DNA from: Acidimicrobiales bacterium | GTDB lineage: Bacteria; Actinomycetota; Acidimicrobiia; Acidimicrobiales; Poriferisodaliceae | Length of the DNA: 8,357 nucleotides | NCBI GenBank assembly: GCA_020631315.1 | Contig: JAHDHM010000142.1 | Coordinates: 1 to 8,357, forward strand | Direction of reading: 5' to 3' | Shown here: positions 1 to 5,039 of the stretch, one piece after another | Numbering within the stretch: the first letter of the stretch is position 1 | Layout of the letters: every line of letters begins with the position of its first letter | Translations under genes and position numbers: made by a program | Notes under the pieces: generated by a model | The model's database searches: none | Told to the model about the DNA's origin: nothing | The model's input: the letters and a program-made list of their open reading frames with translations, nothing else

Positions 1-2
1 CA

Positions 3-86
3 CAGGCTGAACTCGGCACAGCACAGGCTGAACTCGGCACAGCACAGGCTGAACTCGGCACAGCACAGGCTGAACTGAACACAGCA
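3..86 (+). repeat. 21-bp tandem repeat encoding heptads
   Basis: Four head-to-tail 21-bp units lie at 3-23, 24-44, 45-65 and 66-86. The first three are identical and encode QAELGTA. The fourth differs only in the middle (CTGAAC for CTCGGC, giving LN instead of LG), and a further degenerate unit follows at 87-107 (QAGLADL). Because the unit is exactly seven codons, gain or loss of copies keeps both the reading frame and the coiled-coil register. The array probably continues to the left of the window. Confidence 0.95.
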
Positions 87-842
87 CAGGCTGGTCTGGC
101 TGACCTCGCGGCGGCGCAGGACGCGAACACCGCGATGGCTGCCGAGGTCGCTGAAGCACGTGGCGATCTCGCTGCGGCACAGGACGCCAACACGGCGCTC
201 GCTGCCGAGGTGGCATCGCTCAAGGGCGACCTGGATGCGTGCGGCGACGCTCGTGCCTCGTTGGCCGCCGACCTCGACGCAGCGAACGCTTCGCTGGCAG
301 CTGCTCAGGCTGACCTCACATCTGCACGAGCTGACATGGCCGCGGCGCAGGACGCCAACACCGCCCTCGCTGCAGCGAACGCCGATGCCAAGGCCGACCT
401 CGCTGCCGCCGAGGCCGCAGTGGCGGCGGCCGAACAAGCCAACAGCGAGGCCGCAGTGGCGGCGGCCGAACAAGCCAACAGCGAGGCCGCAGAGGCGACG
501 GCCGGCGATGCAGAAGAGCTGGAGGCGGCGGATCCGGATGCGGTTGCTGCGGCGGTGGCGGCTGGTACGGCGTCGTTCCTCGGCCCGGAGCCGGTCGAGG
601 TCCTGCGGGCCAACCCGGACGACCTGCAGCGGATCAAGGGCGTCGGCCCCTACCTGGAGGCCCTGCTCAACCGCAACGGCATCTACACGTTCCGCCAGAT
701 CGCTCGGCTGCAGCCCGAGGGCGTCCGCGACCTCGACACGCAGCTCGAGTCCTTCAAGGGTCGGATCGGTCGTGACGAGTGGCTGCCCCAGGCGGCCGAT
801 CTGCATCGGGACAAGTACGGCACGGATCCGTTCTCCAGCTAG
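3..842 (+). CDS. Coiled-coil protein with C-terminal helix-hairpin-helix domain (5' end outside window)
   Basis: The reading frame is open from the left edge (first full codon at 3) to TAG at 840-842, giving 279 visible residues; the internal ATG at 135 is not a convincing start because the same repetitive protein continues upstream of it. The N-terminal part is (QAELGTA)n heptads followed by Ala/Asp/Glu/Leu-rich sequence such as AAQDANTALAAEVASLKGDL, which predicts a long alanine-rich coiled coil. The last ~75 residues contain DDLQRIKGVGPYLEALLNR, then NGIYTFRQIARL and ESFKGRIGRDEW. That is the helix-hairpin-helix pattern of proteins often annotated as flap-endonuclease-1-like predicted 5' DNA nucleases (COG3743 type). 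In that family the domain is a probable nucleic-acid or protein-binding module; nuclease activity is not shown by any motif here. Inference: a structural or DNA-associated protein. It converges on the Nudix gene with a 4-base overlap. Confidence 0.85.
   Translation, partial: QAELGTAQAELGTAQAELGTAQAELNTAQAGLADLAAAQDANTAMAAEVAEARGDLAAAQDANTALAAEVASLKGDLDACGDARASLAADLDAANASLAAAQADLTSARADMAAAQDANTALAAANADAKADLAAAEAAVAAAEQANSEAAVAAAEQANSEAAEATAGDAEELEAADPDAVAAAVAAGTASFLGPEPVEVLRANPDDLQRIKGVGPYLEALLNRNGIYTFRQIARLQPEGVRDLDTQLESFKGRIGRDEWLPQAADLHRDKYGTDPFSS
411..482 (+). repeat. Perfect 36-bp in-frame duplication
   Basis: Two identical 36-bp units, 411-446 and 447-482, each encode EAAVAAAEQANS. A truncated third start (GAGGCCGCAG) follows at 483. 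Identity at the DNA level, including third codon positions, indicates a recent duplication or slippage inside the coiled-coil gene. Confidence 0.95.
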
Positions 843-1306
843 ATGCGGTCGTAGCTCCAGCTGACGGGGCGGTCCCGGTCGTACGGCATGGTGCCGTGGA
901 CGGTCCGGGGGTCCTCGTCGAAGATCAGCGGCACGAAGTGGCGGTCGCCCTCCCACATGGGAAGGTCGGCCGCCACTCTCGTGTCCGGATTCTGGTCGCA
1001 GGCGGCGAGCAGGCGCGACCGCGGGATCCAGTGCAGCGTGCCCTCGTCGTTGGAGTCCGGGGCATCGCCGGTCCACGAGGTCGCGAGGAACACGAAGCCG
1101 AGCCACTCCTCGCCCTTGGGCCCGAAGTTGCTCCACGTGATGGTGGCCCGGAGGGTCAGTTCGTCGAGCTCGACCGACGCCTCTTCTCGCAGCTCGCGGC
1201 GGGCGCCTTCGACGACCGACTCGTCGAGTTCGAGCTTGCCGCCGAGGCCGTTGTACTTGCCGAAGTGGTCGTCGTCAGGGCGCGCGTCACGACGGATCAT
1301 CAGCAC
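839..1306 (-). CDS. Nudix hydrolase, 8-oxo-dGTP diphosphatase-like
   Basis: The protein carries a Nudix box. Counting from the GTG at 1306 it has G23-x5-E29-x7-R37-E38-L39-x-E41-E42-x-S44-V45, so the usual Gly near the end of the box is Ser. After it come EEWLGFVF, NDEGTLHWIP, LPMWEGDRHFVPLIFDEDPR and HGTMPY. These are features I associate with the MutT/YtkD-like group that hydrolyses oxidised nucleoside triphosphates; the substrate is inferred, not shown. The GTG at 1306 is the only ordinary start available in this frame, but it lies inside the first strand (SVLMIRR). Family-like sequence continues upstream to about 1381 (see the next entry), so the true protein is probably about 180 residues rather than 155. 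It is the last gene of the minus-strand cluster, directly after the thiolase, and ends at TAG 841-839. Confidence 0.85.
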   Translation of the reverse strand: MLMIRRDARPDDDHFGKYNGLGGKLELDESVVEGARRELREEASVELDELTLRATITWSNFGPKGEEWLGFVFLATSWTGDAPDSNDEGTLHWIPRSRLLAACDQNPDTRVAADLPMWEGDRHFVPLIFDEDPRTVHGTMPYDRDRPVSWSYDRI

Positions 1307-1381
1307 CGAGTCGGTGTCGCGATCCCAGAGGTAGACGAGCGTCCCGACGACAGGACGGAAACGTGCCGGTGCCAGGGTCAG
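1307..1381 (-). other. Probable N-terminal extension of the Nudix protein, possible CTG start
   Basis: Reading the Nudix frame upstream of 1306 gives LTLAPARFRPVVGTLVYLWD followed by RDTDS and then VLMIRR. This supplies the expected first beta strand (TLVYLWD) of a Nudix fold. I find no ATG, GTG or TTG in this frame between 1306 and the body of the thiolase. A CTG at 1381-1379 overlaps the thiolase TGA (1380-1378) as CTGA, and AGGGA lies 8 bases upstream of it, so translation coupled to the thiolase from a CTG codon is possible. A sequence error is the alternative. Confidence 0.5.
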
Positions 1382-2346
1382 GCTGCCTGTCCCTCGAGGA
1401 TGTGCACCCCACAGGCCGATGCCAGGCCGATGACGTGGGCGAGACCCATGCGGGCGCCTTCGATCTGGCGGTCGCCGGCCTCACCACGCAGGTGATGGCA
1501 GATCTCCCAGATGTTGGCGATGCCGGTGGCCGAGATCGGGTGACCCTTGGACTGCAGGCCGCCGGACACGTTCACCGGCATGGCGCCGTCGCGGTGGGCC
1601 TTGCCGGACTCGAAGAAGTCGACGGCACCGCCCTCGGGGCACAGCATGAGGTTGTCGTAGTGGACGAGTTCGGCGGTGGCGAAGCAGTCGTGCAGTTCGA
1701 CGAGATCGAGGTCCTCAGGACCGACCCCCGCCTGCTCGTAGGCCTGCTCGGCGGCTCGGCGCGTCAGCGTGTTCACGTCGGGCAGCACCTGGCAGCGCTC
1801 GGTGTAGGGGTCGCTGGTGAGCACGGAGGCCCTGACCCGCACGGCGCGGCGCTGCTGCTCGTCGGAGAGGGTGCGGAGCTTCTCGCCCGACACCACGACC
1901 GCAGCCGCGGCGCCATCACAGTTGGCCGAGCACATCGGCCGGGTGTTCGGGTAGGCGATCATGATGTCGCCCATGATCTGCTCGACCGACATGGCCTTCG
2001 TGTAGGCGGCCAGCGGGTTGAGGGTCGAGTGCCCGTGGTTCTTCTCGCTGATGCGGGCGAAGAGCTCGAAGTCGACGCCGCCGTACTTGTGGCCGTACTC
2101 CATGCCGACCTGGGCGAAGGTGCCCGGCATGTTGGCGGTGCCGATGCGACCGTCGGTCGGGGCGATGGCACCGAATCGGCCGGTGCGTTCCCATTCGTCG
2201 GTGTCGCCCTGTGCGGTGGCCCCGAGGAGGCCGACGCCGGCGAGCTTCTCGACACCGACCGCCAGGCCCATGTCGCATTCGCCGGCCTTGATCGCCATGA
2301 TCGCCGTACGCAGCGCGGTGGCGCCCGTCGCACAGGCGTTGCTCAC
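1378..2346 (-). CDS. Thiolase C-terminal fragment (after frameshift)
   Basis: This 322-residue frame carries every recognisable thiolase active-site motif: Cys in SNACATG, the HDCFATAE segment and GHPISATG. The nominal start, GTG at 2346, is really the Val codon of NVSNACATG, only four codons before the nucleophilic Cys. The matching frame continues upstream (AGIPAFN), so this is not a natural N-terminus. The GTG overlaps the TGA of the upstream fragment as GTGA, which resembles a coupled start but is more simply explained by the frameshift. Confidence 0.65.
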   Translation of the reverse strand: MSNACATGATALRTAIMAIKAGECDMGLAVGVEKLAGVGLLGATAQGDTDEWERTGRFGAIAPTDGRIGTANMPGTFAQVGMEYGHKYGGVDFELFARISEKNHGHSTLNPLAAYTKAMSVEQIMGDIMIAYPNTRPMCSANCDGAAAAVVVSGEKLRTLSDEQQRRAVRVRASVLTSDPYTERCQVLPDVNTLTRRAAEQAYEQAGVGPEDLDLVELHDCFATAELVHYDNLMLCPEGGAVDFFESGKAHRDGAMPVNVSGGLQSKGHPISATGIANIWEICHHLRGEAGDRQIEGARMGLAHVIGLASACGVHILEGQAA

Positions 2347-2567
2347 GTTGAACGCGGGGATACCGGCCGATCTGGGAGCTGCTGCGAGAAGCTGCCGCTA
2401 CCGCGGAGGTTGCCGCCGGCGAGGATGCCGATGTCGGCCATCGTGACGCCGCCATCGGCGAGCGCGGCCATCGCGGCCTCGGCACCGAGATCCACGACGT
2501 CCTTGTCGTGGTGCTTGCCGAACTTCGTCATGTTGATCCCGAGGATCCAGATGTCGTCGTTGGCCAT
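2343..2567 (-). CDS. Thiolase N-terminal fragment (before frameshift)
   Basis: This 74-residue frame opens at ATG 2567 with a well-placed ribosome binding site and matches the thiolase N-terminal region through residue ~64 (SQQL). The last residues (PDRPVSPRST) are out-of-frame sequence ending at TGA 2345-2343. It lacks all catalytic residues and would not fold as an enzyme alone. Confidence 0.65.
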   Translation of the reverse strand: MANDDIWILGINMTKFGKHHDKDVVDLGAEAAMAALADGGVTMADIGILAGGNLRGSGSFSQQLPDRPVSPRST

Positions 2568-2574
2568 GTCGTTT

Positions 2575-2580
2575 CCCCCT
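2575..2580 (-). promoter_or_regulatory. Ribosome binding site of the thiolase gene
   Basis: On the minus strand AGGGGG stands 7 bases before the ATG at 2567, fixing the thiolase start. Confidence 0.65.
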
Positions 2581-2586
2581 GTGGTC

Positions 2587-2625
2587 CTGTGTCCCGTGAG
2601 TACGTGCGCTGCTGTGTCCGGTGAG
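2587..2625. repeat. 14-bp direct repeat in the DUF35-thiolase gap
   Basis: CTGTGTCCCGTGAG (2587-2600) and CTGTGTCCGGTGAG (2612-2625) match at 13 of 14 positions with a 25-bp period. They fill most of the 71-base gap between the DUF35 stop and the thiolase start. They may be a regulatory or processing site, or chance in GT-rich sequence. I do not recognise the motif. Confidence 0.4.
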
Positions 2626-2638
2626 AGCTGTGTGTGCC

Positions 2639-3055
2639 TCAGGCGGGCTCGAAGCCGAAACCGACGCCCTCGACGCCGTTGCTGTCGACGCCCATCGAGA
2701 AGGTGGTCAGCCGGACCTTCATGCCGAGCTTCACGTGGTCGTCATCCGCGGGCACGTTGACGAGGTTGGCCCGCACGCTGGTGCCGCCACAGTCGACGAC
2801 GGCGGCGACGAACGGCACCTCGACGCCCGGCGAGGCGAACGCAACGATCGTGAATGACGCGACCTCGCCTTCGGTCGGCACGGTGACCTTCTCGAAGTCG
2901 GTGTCGAAGCAGGCGGCGCAGGCGTTGCGGCGGTCGAAGTACCGGGCGCCGCACGACGTGCACTGGTTGGCGACCAGGTGCGGCTCGGGTTCGAGCATCA
3001 GGTAGTCGACCATCGCCATCCGGCTGGGCTGATCCGTCACCGCAGACTCCGACAC
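2639..3055 (-). CDS. DUF35-type Zn-ribbon/OB-fold protein, thiolase partner
   Basis: The 138-residue protein has a rubredoxin-like zinc ribbon, Cys32-x2-Cys35 and Cys46-x2-Cys49 (CTSCGARYFDRRNACAACF). An OB-fold-like C-terminal half follows, with EGEVASFTIVAFASPG, VPFVAAVVDCGG and LGMKVRLTTFS. This is the DUF35 (OB-fold nucleic-acid-binding-named, actually acyl-CoA-binding) family. Known members pair with thiolase-like subunits, for example BbsA with BbsB in benzylsuccinate degradation and the DUF35 partners of the Ltp2 aldolase in steroid side-chain breakdown. Its position directly upstream of the thiolase fits that partnership. I chose GTG 3055 because AAGGGGGAG sits just before it; the upstream GTG at 3073 would place that binding site inside the gene. 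The N-terminal extension before the ribbon (residues 1-30) is normal for the family. Confidence 0.85.
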   Translation of the reverse strand: MSESAVTDQPSRMAMVDYLMLEPEPHLVANQCTSCGARYFDRRNACAACFDTDFEKVTVPTEGEVASFTIVAFASPGVEVPFVAAVVDCGGTSVRANLVNVPADDDHVKLGMKVRLTTFSMGVDSNGVEGVGFGFEPA

Positions 3056-3057
3056 TG

Positions 3058-3066
3058 CTCCCCCTT
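3058..3066 (-). promoter_or_regulatory. Ribosome binding site of the DUF35 gene
   Basis: AAGGGGGAG on the minus strand lies immediately upstream of GTG 3055. It decides between the two possible GTG starts (3055 rather than 3073). Confidence 0.55.
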
Positions 3067-3081
3067 CGACCACGACGCCCC

Positions 3082-3103
3082 CTCGGTGTCGCGATGCACC
3101 GAG
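3082..3103. other. Inverted repeat between methyltransferase and DUF35 genes
   Basis: CTCGGTG (3082-3088) and CACCGAG (3097-3103) form a perfect 7-bp stem around an 8-base loop in the 73-base gap between the two genes. No T-run follows on either strand, so it is not a classical intrinsic terminator. It could be an operator, an mRNA processing or stability element, or an attenuator separating the two halves of the cluster. Confidence 0.4.
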
Positions 3104-3128
3104 TCTGTCAGGTCGAGGGTTGCAGCAT

Positions 3129-3794
3129 TCAGTTCTCAGGCTTCGCGGCCCAGACGGCGAAGAGCGGATCGCCGAACCCGGGCGGGGTGCGCTGCTGCGC
3201 GGTGATGTCGGCCCACGGCCCGGTGAGCGCGAAGTACGCCTGCACCACGGCGACGTGTCCGGCGTCGTCGGTCATCCCCCAACCGCGGATCGCCTTGGTC
3301 GGGAAACAGCGGTTCGAGAACGTGTGCACGAACCGGCCACCCGGTCGCAGCAGACGCCACACCGACTCGAACACCTCGAGCGGGCGGTTCAGGTAGTCGA
3401 CCGACACGCAGCACACGACATCGGCAACCGAGCCCTCGTCGCCCACCCAGGAGAGGTCCGGATCCTCGTTGAGGTCGTGGACGTGCCAGACCGAGGCCTG
3501 CGGGTTCCGGGACAGCTCGTCGGCGTTCATGCCCACGACCGTCAGCGACGACGGCGCCTCCTGGAAGTGGGAGATCCAGCTCGACATCAGGTCGACGACG
3601 GTGCCGTCCTCCTGCACGGACTCCGATGCCGACCGGCCGATGCCGAGTTCGGCATACAGATCCCCGACAGCTGCGATCGCCCGGTCGTCGATGTGCGTGA
3701 CGAGCCGCTGGTCGTAGAACACGCCGTCGGGCGTCTCGTCGACGCGGTCGAAGAACCCCTCGGGAAAGCGTTCGTAGCCGGGGTGATCGCGCAT
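3129..3794 (-). CDS. Class I SAM-dependent methyltransferase-like protein
   Basis: The 221-residue protein has a Rossmann methyltransferase layout. The motif I region is TVVDLMSSWISHF (65-77), the strand 2 region TVVGMNADEL (85-94), the acidic HDLNEDPDL segment 106-114, motif IV DVVCCVSVDYLNRPLEVFES (125-144), and the LLRPGGRFVHTFSNR strand (148-162). Motif I lacks the usual GxGxG; the DLMSSW form is known to me from methyltransferase-annotated proteins, so binding of SAM is likely but not proven. The C-terminal half (PTKAIRGWGM, VQAYFALTG) is probably the substrate cap; the substrate is unknown. ATG 3794 is two bases after the aminotransferase TGA (TGAGCATG) with no clear ribosome binding site, so translation is likely coupled. 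The open frame continues upstream to 4112, but that part is Arg-rich antigene sequence overlapping the aminotransferase. Confidence 0.8.
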   Translation of the reverse strand: MRDHPGYERFPEGFFDRVDETPDGVFYDQRLVTHIDDRAIAAVGDLYAELGIGRSASESVQEDGTVVDLMSSWISHFQEAPSSLTVVGMNADELSRNPQASVWHVHDLNEDPDLSWVGDEGSVADVVCCVSVDYLNRPLEVFESVWRLLRPGGRFVHTFSNRCFPTKAIRGWGMTDDAGHVAVVQAYFALTGPWADITAQQRTPPGFGDPLFAVWAAKPEN

Positions 3795-3796
3795 GC

Positions 3797-5008
3797 TCAG
3801 AGGCAGGCGACCATCGCGTCGAGGATCTCGCCGACCTCGTCTTCGGTGGCGATCAGCGGCGGGCACATGGCAATGGCCTCGCCGATGCCGCGCACGACGA
3901 CACCCTGCTCGGCGAGCATGCGATCGCGCACCACGATGGAGTCCTGACCGACCTCGGCGGCCCACACACCGCCGTGGCCGCGGTACGACACGATCGTGCC
4001 GTCGGCGACGAGGGCCGACAGACCGCTCTCGAACCAGCGATGCAGGTCTCGTGCCTTCGCGACGAGGCCTTCGTTCTCGATGATGTCGATGTTGGCGAGG
4101 CCGGCGGCGCACGAAGCTGCGTGACCCGAATACGTGTAGCCGTGACGGAACATGGCGCCGAAGTCCTCGAGCTCGCGAGAGATCGAGTCACCGACGATGA
4201 CGCCCGACAGCGGCAGGTAGCCCGACGTGACGCCCTTCGCGAAGGTCAGCAGATCCGGCGTCACGCCATAGGTCTGGGAGGCGAACCACTCACCGGTCCG
4301 ACCGAAGCCGGCGATGACCTCGTCGAAGCACAGCAGCGCACCGTGGTCGTCACACATGCGGCGCAGGCCCTCGAGGTAGCCGGGCGGCGGCGGGAAGACG
4401 CCGCCTGCGCCCTGGAGCGGCTCGGTGATGACGCCGGCGATCTTGTCGCCCTGCTCGGCGAACAGCGAGGCCATGGCCTCGAGATCGTCGCCGGGCACCT
4501 CGACGAAGTGCGGGACCATGTCGCCCCAGCCTTCGCGGTTGGCGGCGATGCCCTGCGCGGTCGTGCCGCCGAAGTTGACGCCGTGATAGCCACGCTCGCG
4601 ACGAACGATGATCTGTTTGGCTTCGGCGCTCTCGCCGGCGCGGCGCTGGTGGACGAGCCGCATCATCTTGAGCGCGGTGTCGACGGCCTCCGAACCGGAA
4701 CAGGCGAGGAAGACCCGCGGGTCGTCCCACGGCGAGACACCGGCGATGCGCTCGGACACCTCGACGGCTGGGCCATGGGTGAACGGGTCGAACGTGTGGT
4801 AGTTCGAGAACTCGCTCATCTGCTTCGTGACGGCGTCGATGATCTCGCGACGACCGTGACCGACCTGGCAGTACCAGAGGCTCGCCATGGCATCGAGGTA
4901 GGTGCGACCGTCCTTGCCGTGCAGGCGTGTGCCCTCGGCTCCGACGAGATGAACGAAGGCGCCTTCGTCCTTGGCAGGGTCAGCGTAGGAATGCAGGAAA
5001 GCCGTCAT
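3797..5008 (-). CDS. Class III PLP-dependent aminotransferase (omega-transaminase type)
   Basis: The 403-residue length is normal for the family. PLP-binding and catalytic features are all present: SGSEAVDTALKMMR (104-117, phosphate loop), the RGYHG aromatic segment (139-143), EPLQGAGG (196-203), LLCFDEVIAGFGRTGE (225-240, with the Asp229 that pairs with the pyridine nitrogen), and TFAKGVTSGYLPLS (255-268) with Schiff-base Lys258. YTYSGHA (291-297) completes the active site. It should move an amino group from a terminal amine or amino acid to a 2-oxoacid such as pyruvate; omega-amino acid, beta-alanine and taurine aminotransferases are all possible, and the sequence does not choose among them. 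ATG 5008 has no evident Shine-Dalgarno; it follows the citrate synthase-like gene by 20 bases, so translation may depend on the upstream gene. It is followed two bases later by the methyltransferase. Confidence 0.9.
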   Translation of the reverse strand: MTAFLHSYADPAKDEGAFVHLVGAEGTRLHGKDGRTYLDAMASLWYCQVGHGRREIIDAVTKQMSEFSNYHTFDPFTHGPAVEVSERIAGVSPWDDPRVFLACSGSEAVDTALKMMRLVHQRRAGESAEAKQIIVRRERGYHGVNFGGTTAQGIAANREGWGDMVPHFVEVPGDDLEAMASLFAEQGDKIAGVITEPLQGAGGVFPPPPGYLEGLRRMCDDHGALLCFDEVIAGFGRTGEWFASQTYGVTPDLLTFAKGVTSGYLPLSGVIVGDSISRELEDFGAMFRHGYTYSGHAASCAAGLANIDIIENEGLVAKARDLHRWFESGLSALVADGTIVSYRGHGGVWAAEVGQDSIVVRDRMLAEQGVVVRGIGEAIAMCPPLIATEDEVGEILDAMVACL

Positions 5009-5021
5009 GGCGGTAGTAGAT

Positions 5022-5039
5022 CAGAGGATCAGACCTCTG
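5022..5039. other. Small inverted repeat at the end of the HTH-citrate synthase gene
   Basis: CAGAGG (5022-5027) and CCTCTG (5034-5039) can form a 6-bp stem whose 6-base loop contains part of the TGA stop of the upstream gene (5031-5029). It lies just before the aminotransferase start, which has no visible ribosome binding site. It could tune coupling or be chance; no T-run makes it a terminator. Confidence 0.3.

Larger units (their letters stand above)
1378..2567 (-). pseudogene. SCP2-type thiolase (acetyl-CoA acetyltransferase family), frameshifted
   Basis: Two adjoining frames together make one thiolase. The first part (from ATG 2567) begins MANDDIWILGINMTKFGKH and runs to NLRGSGSFSQQL. 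The second part supplies AGIPAFNVSNACATGATAL with the nucleophilic Cys, then ELHDCFATAEL, then GGLQSKGHPISATG with the catalytic-region His, and ends ACGVHILEG. The frames differ by a net -1 shift between about 2357 and 2390. A single shift at CTCCC would restore a 396-residue protein, close to family length, though still a few residues short in the QQL-to-GIP loop. The start is good: AGGGGG at 2580-2575, 7 bases before ATG. Thiolases of this type act with DUF35 proteins on acyl-CoA, and one lies immediately upstream. Whether this is a real pseudogene or an assembly error cannot be decided from one sequence. Confidence 0.8.

Noticed and set aside
3..86. CRISPR array
   Set aside because: Units are directly adjacent 21-mers without spacers and encode a continuous heptad repeat.
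837..856. AGCTA...TAGCT inverted repeat as a bidirectional terminator
   Set aside because: The stem is only 5 bp with a 10-base loop and no T-run on either strand.
160..864. 234-codon plus-strand frame overlapping the coiled-coil gene
   Set aside because: Arg/Pro/Ser-rich shifted reading of the repetitive gene; the true frame has heptads and a helix-hairpin-helix domain.
1363..2760. 465-codon open frame on the plus strand
   Set aside because: It is antisense to the Nudix, thiolase and DUF35 genes, has Gly/Arg/Val/His-rich composition with no recognisable motif, and arises from high-GC codon bias.
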